A stretch of 64,000 nt of DNA from contig CM051460.1 of NCBI GenBank assembly GCA_028095005.1, positions 232,704,742-232,768,741 of the forward strand, written 5' to 3'. The position numbers and the translations under genes are program-made. Every line of letters starts with the position of its first letter. The first letter of the stretch is position 1. This DNA is from Rhynchospora pubera (Eukaryota > Streptophyta > Magnoliopsida > Poales > Cyperaceae). This document shows positions 26,506 to 38,100 of this stretch, one piece after another. A model generated the notes under the pieces. That model made no database searches. It was not told where the DNA came from and worked only from the letters and a program-made list of their open reading frames with translations.

Positions 26506-29500
26506 ATGGCGTATTGGAAGCGGCCTGCTGATTTACCCATTCACCGTCCTTCAGAGGATGAGATCAAGGCCTTTATTCGCTCTTTTGACCCTAAGAACCA
26601 TTTTCCTGAGCACCATCCTGATATACGGGCTGAAATGCTAGAAGGGAGAGATTTCTCTTCTGGCAGAATTCCCCGCCATGATGCTACTCCTTTCTTGTCT
26701 CCAACTGATCCTTTCACCCTATTTCCTCGTAAAAACCCCTTATCTGAAGGAATCTCTACTCTTCTCTATGATCATTTCCCTCATCGTCGTCGCGTGATGC
26801 AATCGGGTCCATATGAAGGTTCGACCATGGCACTTCGTTCAGTTGAGGAGCCTAATTGTCATGATGGTCCTGCGACCATCCTTCATCCTGTCACTGGCGC
26901 CATGACTTATCCAGCAGTGCGCCTTCCTGGAGCTTCTATGATTGCGGGCCTTACAAAGCCTTGGCATTCTGCGACTTTTCACGTAAGAGGAGGTCTTTCC
27001 CAATGTCCCGGTCAAACTGAATGGACTCTTTTCTGTTTGAAACGTTACGGCGGGTGTTTGAAGAGAGCGGGAATATTTGGGCGGTAGCTGTTACCCCTTT
27101 CGATTATCATCCCAATGTCCCTGTTTTCAAGGCTTTCATGAGCAACTGGAACTATCCCACCAACACCCTACTGGTAGAGGATCGATTCATGACTGTTACT
27201 CTCGATGATCTTAGGGATTTGGTGGGTCTTCCTATTAAGGGCTCTCCTTATGAGGAATTTTCTCCCCGTGATTCTGAACTTTTCGGGATGGACCCGAATG
27301 GGAATTGGTATTACTCTGCTGCTGTGCGGCGGGTTTATGAGATCTATAACGAGATTTCTGAGGAACGCTTTAATAAGGATAAAGGTGCTAAAGTTCCCCT
27401 ACGTGCATGGGTGGAATATTTCACCGACCGTACCGCACGGTCCAAGAGTTGGCCTTCTCCAAGTATTCTGAATGAAAAGCTTCTAAGAGGTGACACGTCT
27501 AAACCCAGTTTGACAAGTCTCACTTCTAAGGCTTCTTCTCTTGATGATGAAACAGTGCTCACAGCCTTCATTGCTTGGTGGCTTTGCTATTTCCTTCTAC
27601 CTAGTCAATCTGTTGGTGTGCTAAGACCAGAGACTTTCATAGCTGCTAATGCCTTGGCACGAGGGGAACAACTCATTCTAGCTGTTCCCGTATTGGTTAA
27701 TCTCTACAGGTCTCTTCGAATGCTTGCTTCTTCTTCTGATCCTTCTTGTGTTCCAGTAGTGATTCCATTTCACCTCTTATTTGGGTGGATACGCTCTCGC
27801 TGGCCTCGAACTTACGATGCGCCCACCATGCCCGAGTCTCTTAGAAAGTTGCTCCCTAAATTAGCAGCAATTGCTCATGTGAACCCTGCTGGTTGCCCAG
27901 ACCCGTGGAAAACACATTTGTACTTCATTCAAAGCCGTGAAGCAGTTGTCATCCATTCTCGTATCTCTACCTCTGGTTCATCATGGGACAATTCTGAACA
28001 TGAGATCGAGGACAAAGCGCCTTTCCATCTTGGTCCTTTTCCTTTGTTGGAGAATTCTCCCAGAAGTGCCGAATTCTTGCTATGCGCGCGTGAAGCTCTT
28101 CTCCCCTACCGTTCAGGTGACAATTTGTCCGCTGAAGTTTATTACCCTTCTTTGGTGGCACACCAATTCGAGTATGATCAGTTCATACCTGCCATAACCA
28201 TACCTCCAGCTCAAGATTTCTTGTTTATGGATTTGGTGACTCACGCACGTCTTTGGCATTCTTTTTCTCAATTGGGCACTGGGGTTAAGTGTTGGATTCC
28301 TTCGGCGAAACGTGTTGGAACTATCACTGCAAGATTCTTCAGGTGGTTCACACACTTGGTTGAATCTTTCCATGAGCGTCTTCAGGAGGAAATTATAAGG
28401 CGTGTGTACCCTACAAATGTTCATGAGCGTTGTTCCCACAAGCAGCCTCCTTGGGGCCCTCGTACCCCTGATGATTTTCGTGGTTTGGATGGAACCATCC
28501 GCTATCTTTCCAAAGAGGAAATGTTGACTTCTTTCTTTAAACACCCACTTCCATCCCTTCAAGGTTTGTGCATACGTTTCTCTTCTTTCTTCCATTATTT
28601 TCTTCATAACTAGCCTCCCTTTACTATACACTGACTTTGCCCACAACTGATAAAATAACAGCGGAAATCCCCACTAATGCGGACACACATGAACCCACAA
28701 TTCCTGCTGGCAATGTCAATGCGAACAAAGTAAGGGAAAAGGTGAACGGAGAGGAGACCAACGATCGGTCTACTCCGCATTCCTTTCCTTCTCCTGTTGA
28801 TGAAGAGTTTGACTCCTTTGTGGAGGAAGGAGAAGTTTTTGCTAACTCTTGTTTTGAAGCATCCCCAATCGAAGGTATTTTTCACATATCTTCATTTTTA
28901 TCTCCATCATTTTTATTCCTCATTGTATCTCTTCGAACTTTATCCAGAGGTCGTCCCAAGTGGTGAAACAGATGAACCCCATTCAACAAATGTAGAGAAA
29001 GTTTTCGCCCCACCCACTGCGGTTAGTCCTTCCAAATTGCCCTCTCCTTCTTTCGTCAAAGGCGAATCTTCTTCACATGTTCCTAACACCTCCAGGGGTC
29101 CTAAATACATTACTTGGCTTCCCCCTGACATTCAACTTCCGGAGGAGCCTGAAATCATTGAGATAAGTGATGAGCCCGATCCTGCTCCGCCAATGTCTTT
29201 GGATCCCCCAGGAGGTATAGTTTTCTTCTTTTAGAAATCCCTCTCCTTTATCACTCAACTTCTTTACTTATTTCTCCTTTTCCTTTTCTTTATTCCCTTC
29301 TTTGATCATGTAGTCTTCTTGGTTGATGACGTGGCACGGCTTCTCTGGAGACTTGCTGAAACATGCGGTGAGACTTGCCTAGGTCGCCAGTTCTTTGACT
29401 ATGGCTGTTTTCAATTTTTGAGGGGGGCTGATCGCAATGAAGTTCTTGAGAATGTGGCCAATTTAGGTTTGGTGCCTCTTCGCTTCCACCTTCACTTCAT

Positions 29501-29975
29501 CACCAAGGAATATATCCAATGGGAATACTCCAAGAGGCTTCGTGTCCTTTCCTCCGCTACTCTAAGAAGGGGACATGCGGAATCGAAGGTGTTTTCAATC
29601 CTTGAACTCCAAAAGGAGCTTCCTTTGATGCTTGCTACCAGTCGCCACCAATTTGAGCTTCTTAGGGCGAGCCATGATTTTTCGAGAGTTGATCTCGTGG
29701 CATCGGACATTCGTCGTCTTGAGGGGGATTTGAAAGATCTTCCTTCCAAATTGACGGACACCACCTCTTTCATGCAATCTGCATGGGCCGATCATGATCA
29801 TGCGGTGTACCGCATGAATCGCCTTTGGGAAGATTGTGAGGAACACACTAAGGAGGCTCAAAAACTGATTGCCTATGTAACCACAACACTTACTGAACTT
29901 CATCAATTTCTGAACTCTTCTAGGCGTATGATGAGACCTCATAGGGATGCTTCCGTTCGCCCTCGCCCTTATTAG
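26506..29975 (+). CDS. Gene A: plant-mobile-domain-like protein, four exons, frameshift
   Basis: The gene lies antisense to Gag inside the LTR element. The first frame starts at ATG 26506 and runs to about 27020, where the likely continuation is in another frame (ATG at 27021). Coding exons 27021-28563, 28662-28874, 28948-29214 and 29314-29975 join through GT-AG introns, all phase 1, giving 894 residues from 27021. The part from 27021 resembles the plant mobile domain (PF10536 type): MDSFLFETLRRVFEESGNIW, then PTNTLLVEDRFMTVTLDDLR and GLPIKG. That domain is found in transposon-derived plant proteins and a few host silencing factors. The later exons encode an acidic proline-rich linker and a helical C-terminus. 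The break near 27020 may be a real inactivating indel, an assembly error, or a separate downstream start. Function in the element is unknown. Confidence 0.65.
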
Positions 29976-30257
29976 AGGATTCTAGTCATGGTTTCGTTAG
30001 GGTTCTATTTTGCTGGTTTTCGTGGGCTTCCTTGAAGCTTTGTATCTTTTATCTTTGTCTTTACATATCAAGTTGTACCAGACGTTGTATTTTGTTGGGG
30101 AAGTTTGTATGAACTCTTAATCTCTTTTATTCCATTAGAGAAATGGATTTTATATGTTTCATGCTTCATATATCCCTCTTTATGCTTTGCTTGTATGGTT
30201 GATTTTTGTGGTGTTTCCTTCTTTTGCGCATGTGTTCATTAATATTTTCAGGTTGAC

Positions 30258-31165
30258 ATGGATAGCCCAGTTGGTCCTCTGCCTCATGAGGGTGAGGACG
30301 GACTTTCAGAGTCCAGTGATGCTCCCTCTCACCAGGAACTCCGTATCACTGGCATTCAGGAGTATCTGCGTACTCCTAGCCCTCCACCTTTCTCCAGAGG
30401 TGAACTTTTCTACTAATCTTTCATTTATCTCCTTGGCACTAATTTTTTATTCTTTTGACTGATCACCTCCCATGCTTTGTTTCTTCTTTTTCAGCTGTTA
30501 CGGTGGTAGGACTGAAGGATGCTTTGACCGCTTTGCGCCTAGCTTGTAGGGGCACTCCTCTTGTTCTCTCTCCCATTCGTGATAGGCTTTTTGATGGGAT
30601 CTCCTTGGAGATTCAGCCTAACAGAGGGGTTGCTGCGCTAGTGCTTTCTCTCATTGGTGAGTGTCACGGGATAGTGGAGACGCTCAAGCTGGGGTACTTA
30701 GAGAAGGAGTATATTCGCAGGGGTAGTCATCTCACTTTATGCCTCCAGTCGCTGAGTAGCACCTTTGAGACCCTTACCTCCTTCCATGCTAGGTATCATT
30801 CTCTCTGCCAGCGATCTATCTCTTCGGTCACCGAGTGGGTGGCCGCTCGTCGAGCAGCACCCTCTTCCTCTGCTCGTCACACTGATGTCGGGCGTTGGGA
30901 GTCAGATGTGGTATTCTTTCATTCTGAGATTGCAGAGCTTCACTCTCAGCTAGTTCTCTGGTCAGGCTACTACACTGATGCGTGGAGCCGCTGTGCCGAG
31001 GCTTTCAGGTACTTTGTTCATTTCCGTGATGAGGAGGAGAGACGGATGGAGACTGTCCATTCTCGTTACAAGCGCATCATTCGCATCCTTGATGAGGCGA
31101 AGGGCAGGTCATATATGCATAGGAGGGAGGCTGATCTCATGGAGGGCCTTGTGGAGGGCCATTGA
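30258..31165 (+). CDS. Gene B: unknown helical protein, two exons
   Basis: Exon 1 is 30258-30399 and exon 2 is 30495-31165. They join in frame through a phase-1 GT-AG intron (AGAG|GTGAAC ... TTTTTCAG) to give 270 residues. An acceptor (TATTTTCAG) sits just before the ATG, suggesting a further intron in the 5' leader. The N-terminus is acidic with a PSPPP stretch. The rest is rich in Leu, Arg and Glu and is probably largely helical. I do not recognise a family. The layout, a short Pro-rich exon, a phase-1 intron and a helical domain containing KEYI, matches the last two exons of gene A, and DLVASDIRRLEGDL in A resembles DVVFFHSEIAELHSQL here. It may be a diverged duplicate. It has no own TATA box that I can identify. 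Confidence 0.55.
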
Positions 31166-31985
31166 GTATTGTTCTGGTTGGGGCTTCGGGTTAAGCTTTG
31201 GGGGTTTTGATGCTAGCCTTGTATCTTTCTTTCTGGGTCTTGACTTTTCTTTAGGTCTAACATTTAACACTTGGATTTTATGTAGGCCTTGTATCTCTTA
31301 TGTTAGCTGTCTTGACTTGTTCGTCTTGTTTGTAATCTTGTGCTTTTGCTTAGTGGCATTTGACTTGTCCTTGTGCCTGACTGAGTTCTTGCGCTCGGGG
31401 CTTCCTTGCGTGCTTACTTGTGACACAACAAGTAACTTTACCCTTCTAAACAACCTGATCGAGTTCTTGCGCTCAAGGTTTCTTTTCTCTAACTTCTTTT
31501 AAAATGTAGTAAGTACTCCGTCATTCTTGCGCCTGATTGGGCTTCTGCGCTCAAGGCTTCCTTTCTCTGACTTATGAGGCTCAAGTACTCTTACTCTTAC
31601 CGCCATTTTTTACGAGGTATGGGAATTTGGCCCATACTCGCCTTCTTCTTCTTCTTCTTCTTCTTTTTTTTTAAAGAGTCTAAAACTCACGCCAGTTCAA
31701 CTCCCAATTTAGGTTGGGATATTTTGGCCCGTCCCTATATTTCCTTGGGTTCGAACCTACATGGGCCACGACCCAATTTGTTGGTTATTTTCTTCTTCTA
31801 AAATCAGCCTTGAACGCTTCCACTTCTCCTGCGCCTCCTTGACTTCAGACCGTTTCTTTCGAGTATTTAGTTTGAATGGTTTATTTCCACTTCTTGCCAC
31901 TACGGCCTTAGTTTCCACACGTTCACATGTTCACATGTTCACACGTCTGCCACTGACTCCAAGCTACAGCCTTCCTCTTTCCATG
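31166..31985. other. Spacer between genes B and C with ~80-bp degenerate repeats
   Basis: There is no gene. A TTCTTGCGCTC(GG/AA)GG(C/T)TTC motif recurs near 31387, 31463 and 31541, indicating an old tandem repeat of about 80 bp. A CTT-rich tract lies at 31646-31665. The right end leads into the gene C promoter. Confidence 0.5.
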
Positions 31986-31987
31986 CC

Positions 31988-31995
31988 TATATAAG
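31988..31995 (+). promoter_or_regulatory. TATA box of gene C
   Basis: TATATAAG lies about 85 bp before the gene C ATG and is followed by a CT-rich leader (CTTCTCTTTTCTTCATCC). This is a textbook plant core-promoter layout, so gene C probably has its own transcript. Confidence 0.65.
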
Positions 31996-32078
31996 CACGC
32001 CTTTGCTCTTCTCTTTTCTTCATCCAAATTTACCGTAGTATTTCATCTTTCTCCACATTTTTCAAACTTCTTATCGCC

Positions 32079-33358
32079 ATGTCTTCACTTCCTTCATCCA
32101 AACGTGCCAGGGGAGATTCTAGTTCTTCTGTCTTGTGTCTGGATTCCACCTTTCCAGACTGGTCTCTTACTCCCGATAACCGCTATCTTTTCCGCGATGA
32201 GACAGCTTTCCTCTCTTATTATAATGACATGGGTAATGCAGAGAGGCCCGTGGCTGATTGTTACTTCTTTCGTCCTATGCGAAGGATCCCTGTAGAGCAA
32301 GTGAATCTCATCAGGGGTTGGCTTGACTCATGGAGCTTGGCTGGCTTGGCCGATTGTGATCAGCCGTATCACCCCAGAATTACTCGCCTCTTCTACGCCA
32401 ATCTCAGGGTTTCTTTTAATCATTTTGGGTCTCCTTCGGCCTCTTCCTACCTGTTTGGCCGCTTCTTTCATATCACCGTTGGGGATTTGGCCAATTACTT
32501 GCAAGCTGCCAACACTGTCAACGGCTCTACCATTTATGCTTTTCAGAGGTGGCCTCAAGGTTTCGGCAGTTATCAGGAATGTCGCCAATGGTTCAGGGTG
32601 GCGGCTCCTGATATTGAGAGGGTATCTACTTTCCATCTGCCTGCTCTTCATAAGTATTTTTCTCTTTCTTCTTCTGCTTCATTTTGACTGTTTCTCTTTT
32701 CTTTCCTTATTCCTTCATGATTTTCAGGTTTCTTTTCTTGGTGGTTAATGATATCATCTTTCCTCAAGGAGTAATGACCCACCTCGCCAAGCCTGGAAGT
32801 CTCTTCTACCTCCGCAACCTTATTCAGAAGCAATGGCCCATCAATTTGGCCCATATGATCCTCTTTCATATGCACAAGGTGGCGATTTCTGATCGAGAGC
32901 CGCTTCCTTACGGTCATCTCATTGAAGCCCTTATGCTTAGAGCTCGCATCCGTGTGCCTGACATGTTGTGGGGCAATCGTGTTTCCGATGCTGATGTGGC
33001 ACATCCTTCCAACCTTCTCCTTTCCTTGCCTCTTGTTGGATGGGTTGAATCTTCAATGGATATGCTGGTTCCTGATCCCAATCAGCCAGTGAATGACTAT
33101 ATCTTGCTTCCTAATGCTGCCCCCAACCAGTATGGCCCTATGGATGTTGATTCCCCACCGGATGATAATTCGGCTATGATGGCTCTTGATGATCCTGCCC
33201 CGGTCTCAATCCGGGCATTTATCGACCAGCGCTTTGGGGAACTGAATGCCCGCTTAGAAGCTTTGGAGGGAATGCTTCAGGTCATTTCAACCACTCTGAA
33301 CAATTTGGCGGGTGGTGATGCTGCGGTTGATGGAGGAGCTGCGGCTGCCCCAGAGTAA
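32079..33358 (+). CDS. Gene C: putative plant transposon protein (Transposase_32-like), two exons
   Basis: Exon 1 is 32079-32653 and exon 2 is 32728-33358. They join through a phase-2 GT-AG intron (CATAA|GTATTT ... ATTTTCAG) to give 401 residues. Exon 1 has RLFYANLRV, and exon 2 has LPYGHLIEALMLRARI followed by a hydrophilic tail. This order, an F-YANL block then a YG-LI-AL-RA block, is what I know from the 'putative plant transposon protein' family (PF20167 type), a common passenger of plant retroelements with no proven activity. The C-terminus (RFGELNARLEALEGMLQVI) looks like a short coiled coil, ending Ala/Gly rich. The start sits in a good context 85 bp after a TATA box. The family call is by motif only. 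Confidence 0.65.
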
Positions 33359-33609
33359 ACGATCATCTTGCATAGTTCTGCCCCAGCGCTGCCCCAGCGC
33401 TATCCTTTAGGGCATTTTTACCATTATCTCTTATTTTGCATTCCTTTAGTTTGTATTAGGGATCATTTTCTTTTCAGTATTGTTTTAGCTTGCATTGGCT
33501 TGTGCTTGTAACCTTCTGCGCTCCTCCTTTTATCATTAATGAATGGCCTCTCCTTTATCTACCTTCTTGCTTCTTCGTATCTTCTTTCCTTTATGAACAT
33601 TGCATCATG

Positions 33610-34115
33610 AGATAAGGACACGGTGGAGGTGGGTGGGGGGAGCCCTCAGATACCTTCATAGGGCGGTGCCTTAATGCCTTCAGACGCCACAAAGGCTTAA
33701 TCTTCATTAGGCATAGGTGTCTTGGAAAACCACTAAGGCTTTCCTTGACACGGCTTCGCGTTCTCCGGGACCCGAAAATCCCATCGTTGACCGCGGATTG
33801 TGATTAGGGTAAATTCTAACATGCGGGAAAATAGGTTCCTTTTCAAAAACCATTTTCCAAACCATGTTCAGCGAGGGACATGGTGGGAGTGATTGGGGGG
33901 AGCCCTCAGATACCTTCATAGGGCGGTGCCTTAATGCCTTCAGACGCCACAAAGGCTTAATCTTCATTAGGCACAGGTGTCTTAGAAAACCACCAAGGCT
34001 TTCCTTGACGCGGCTTCGCGTTCTCCGGAACCCGAAGATCCCATCGTCGACCGCGGATTATAAGATAGGGTAAATATAACCTAACGGGGCATGTCTCTTT
34101 TCAAAAACTTGCCCC
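33610..34115. repeat. 260-bp tandem duplication between convergent gene sets
   Basis: The block with AGCCCTCAGATACCTTCATA at 33641 recurs at 33901 with high identity, including TTCGCGTTCTCCGG and the CGTTGACCGCGGATT-type stretch. It is two units of about 260 bp. It lies between the 3' end of gene C (plus) and the 3' end of the Gag-protease frame (minus). I see no gene in 33360-34408. Confidence 0.85.
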
Positions 34116-34408
34116 TCTATTGGGTTTTGGGTTTTGATTGAAAGGTTAAGTTAAGGTTTTGGGTTTTATTGGCTCCTAACGTTTTCGTTGGACTTTATTC
34201 TAAAGTTTTATGGAGTCATGTATATGGTTTTGGACTTAATAGGTTTTTGTTGTCATGGGCTTTTACAGAATTTTGGATTTTATTGGGCTGGGCCTTATTG
34301 TAGTAGATTTTGGTTATTTTTGGTAAAGTAGGCTTTGAGTTTGAAGGATGGGTTTTCAAAATGAATCATTGTAACTCAAAGATACTCCTGCATAGATCAC
34401 ATGTATTC

Positions 34409-35125
34409 TTATATGTGAGGTGCGGGTGTCTGAAGGACATATTCGGGTAAAGACAGTACACCCTCTTGATATCGCTCCTCCACCCAGTCTTTAAAGGTGA
34501 AACATTCCTCCAGATTATGCCCCCAATTCAAATGGTATGCACAGTATTTAGATCCAATCATGTCACAAGTGCTTTTGGTCATTTTGATGGGAAATCCATA
34601 TTTCACAGCTAGGTCGGCTACTTCCCATATCCTGTCTTTTCTGAATGAGTATGGTCGACTCTTTCTCGCAGATAAAGGTATACCTTCTTTAGACTTCTTC
34701 TTTACAATCTCATCCTTGCTTTCATTCACGGGCTCTTTCGATTTCTCCTTCCTTTCTTTCTCTCTCCTCATTTCAAACTCTCCTTGGGTTTCCAAGGACC
34801 TCGCTATCTTTCCACCCATATAGTCCATCTCTTTGGGATGTCGCGCCTTGTCCCTCCGTAACTTTTCTCTTGCATTCTCTTCTAGTAGCAATTTCGTGTA
34901 CTCCCCTCGGTAGTGTTCTAACATCTTTTCACTCTCCTCGAATTTCTGACGGAGAGTCCCCACTTCCTCCATCGTTACTCGATACACCTCGGCTATGGTT
35001 TGCCAATCTCCTTGTTGCATTTGTTTAAGATGTACACATCTTTCTCTTAAATCCGCGATCACACGCCCATTTTCTTTAGATTCGTTCTGTAGTGTACCTA
35101 TCTCCTGTTTGTAATTCTTAATTTC
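34409..35125 (-). CDS. In-frame extension after the Gag-protease stop: second zinc-knuckle module
   Basis: This frame directly follows the stop of the large polyprotein and is in the same frame, giving 238 residues if read through. It starts as a probable coiled coil continuing that at the end of the upstream protein. It then repeats the Gag zinc-knuckle region: RPYSFRKDR and YCAYHLNWGHNLEEC here match RPYSFKKEK and YCAYHRVLGHPTGDC at residues 780-835 of the polyprotein, and both end in TPAPH. In a complete Ty3/gypsy element reverse transcriptase would follow protease here. It could be made by stop readthrough, by splicing, or not at all. Confidence 0.6.
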   Translation of the reverse strand, partial: EIKNYKQEIGTLQNESKENGRVIADLRERCVHLKQMQQGDWQTIAEVYRVTMEEVGTLRQKFEESEKMLEHYRGEYTKLLLEENAREKLRRDKARHPKEMDYMGGKIARSLETQGEFEMRREKERKEKSKEPVNESKDEIVKKKSKEGIPLSARKSRPYSFRKDRIWEVADLAVKYGFPIKMTKSTCDMIGSKYCAYHLNWGHNLEECFTFKDWVEERYQEGVLSLPEYVLQTPAPHI

Positions 35126-38100
35126 TTACTGAAGCCCAATTACTTTTTGCCCGCTTACTTCTTCTTCAAGCTTTTTCACTTCCAATTCACGGCGTAATTT
35201 ACCGTTTTCTGCCAACAACAAGGTCACTTCACACCTCGCCTCTTGTTTGTATCGTTGTAACCGTCTCCCCAATTCTTCTAATAGAGCTGAGTCACTTATC
35301 CCTACCTTTTCAGTGGACATTTCTCCTTTTTCTGACTCATTTTCCTCATTTGCTTTTTCTTTTCTTGATTCCCGTATTTCAACTTCTATAGTATGACATT
35401 CCAAAACCGACGCTTCTCTTTGGGGTTGTAAGTAACCTAAACCCTTAGTATTTTTCACTTTTCCATCCACTCCCATCACTCGCCGGGATTTTCCGTTCCA
35501 CAAATCATGGAAGGTTTTAGCTCTTTGCTTTGAAATTGGGTCTAGGCAACGATTTCTTTGGAAAAGGCTCATCAACCCTTGATTGTAGTACCCCATCACT
35601 TCTACTTTCTCATATTCTTCTTCTTCTTCCTTAAGCCACCTCGCCCAGTCATTTGAGTCAAGAAGATTACCCGATGAATCTGTGCTTTCAGCCTTATAGA
35701 ATAGGATCCCTTTGTGGAATACCATCCTCCCATTCACTTGTTCTGCTTTAGGTGGGATATAGAAGGTTCCCAATTCTTTGATTTGGCAAACCTCCCTTGG
35801 TGTGAGTTCTTTGTAATAGCCCATGGGCACTTGCTCAATGGCCATTGAGTCTTCTCTATGATCATAGAACTCTTCGCCTGATTCGGTGTCGTAGACATGA
35901 ATTATCCTTCTTGGTTCTTGCATCTTGTAATGTTGGGCATCTCCTTTAATCACTTTTTGTTCTCCATCTTGTAAATATTTGACACATTGGTGAAGGGTTG
36001 ATGGCACAAGCCCGTTCTCATGTAGCCATGGTCGTCCAAGTAGAGCTCGATAAGAAGTATCTGCGTCAATGACATAGAACTTTACCAGTGTCTCGAGCTC
36101 CCCAAACTTCATTGGCAATGTGATTGCACCTAAGGCTCGCTCAGAGTTTTGGTTAAAGCCATGTATGAATACGTTCTCATCAGAAAGCCTTCTTCCTCCT
36201 AAAGCCAATTGATCTAGCGAGTTGAGAGGTAAGATGTTAATGGAAGACCCGGGATCGACCAGCATTCGACTTAACTGACTCCCATTCGTCTTGCCTGTGA
36301 TGTACAATGGCTTGTTGTGATAAGAGGTTCCCATCATGAGGTCTTTGCTTGTGAAGGTTATCTGATTTTCAGGTTCTACATAAAGGGCCTCAGTCATGTG
36401 CTTCTCGGCCACATAAGCTTGGAATCTTTCGGGCTCTTTAAGCATCTCCATCATTGTCTCTCGCAACTCCTTTGACATCATCAGTGCTTCAAACACGCTT
36501 ATTAATGCTGGAGTGCGCCTTAGGTGAGCCAGAATGTTGTACTCTCCCCTTATTTCTTTTGCCTTGTGACTCGGCCCGGGCTCATCTTCAACCTCTTGAA
36601 TTCTAACCTTGCCCTTCTCTTTAGGCGCTTGTCTTTCGGGAATGTTCGCACCTGACCGCAGATTTACATGGCAGTCCCTTTCTTTAAACATACCCTTGGC
36701 GAAGAGGCCTTGATAAGGAGCCTCGTTTTCATCTTCCGTATCATCGTCATAGTAATAAGTGACTGTCTCCTCCTTCACCTCTTTCTTTTCTTCTATTTTT
36801 AACACCATTTCTTTCTCCTTTCCATTTTTCTCTTCACTTTCCTCTTCTTTTTCTTTTTCATTTCTTTTTTCATTGCTTTCATTTTTCTTTTCATTGTTTT
36901 CATTTTTCTTTTCTTTCACCAACTTTATCTTTCGAATTTCTCTTTCTTCTTCCTCCTCGTCTACTATGACGATGACATTACAATCTACATTTCGCCTTGG
37001 GTTGCCTCTTTGAGCCACTGCGTTAGCTTGAGCATGTGGAGCGGGCGTTTGCTTGTAGCTTTCAGGCAAGACCAAGTCGCCTTCTTTGATCATTCTTTCT
37101 GCTATGTTCTTAAAGACATAGCAATCACCCGTTGGATGACCTAGGACCCGATGATAAGCACAATAGGTTGGGTCAGTGGTCTTATGCATTTCTTCGGCCC
37201 TTTTGCACTCTGGCAATTCTATGGCTTTTCCTTCCAGGAGTTGCTTCAATAATGCCGCGGTCTTCTCTTTCTTAAAAGAGTACGGCCTATTCAACCGTTC
37301 GGCTAGCGTGGATGCGCGACCACTCCCATTGCCATTGTTGTTGTTATTATTGCTGCTATTGTTGTTGCGGTAATTCCTTTGCCCGCCATGGCTAGTTGAT
37401 GCTTCATTAGCTCCCGCTATCTTGATGGGCCCTTGCGCTCTATTTCTTGACTCATTTTTATAGTTTTTCACTTCCTTGGGAGGACCAATATGCACAATTC
37501 TTGCAACTCTCGTGACTAGATCTTCATAGGTGTAAATGTCACTTCCTGAGAGAGGTCGCTTTATCCAATCGTCAAGATTTCTTATCAAAAATTCAACCGC
37601 CTCCCTTTCAGGCATCTGATGAGAGCATCTTATATGCATGTTCCTCCACCGGTTAATGTAGTCAAGTGGAGCTTCACCCACTCTTGGCTTCTCGCTTACA
37701 ACATCGGCCACTGCGAGTCTTTGATTGACCATGGCGAATTTGGCCTTGAAAAGGTCCTCCATTTCTTCCCATGTTTCTATTGAGTCGTTTTCGAGCGAGG
37801 AATACCACTCAAATGCTGCCCCAGTGAGGCTTTGGGAGAATTGTTTGAGCAACAAGGCTTCGTCATGGGCAGTGTTGCCACATGAGTTGCGAAACTGGAT
37901 CAGATGCTGATTAGGCGTGATGCTGTCTTTGCCCGTTCCATCGAACAAATTAAACCTGGGCACTTGATATCCAAGAGGATACGGGATTTGTTCGTATTCT
38001 TTAGGGTATGGCCTCCCGCACTTCTTGTGCAGATTAGCAAATCGACCCGCTCCCGTAGCTTGGAGTTGTAGATTAATCATCTCCTGAATGACTTGCTTGG

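Noticed and set aside
23994..34408. Hidden reverse transcriptase or integrase of the LTR element on the minus strand
   Set aside because: No YxDD, RNase H or integrase-type motifs were seen in minus-strand frames; those frames are short shadows of genes A, B and C.
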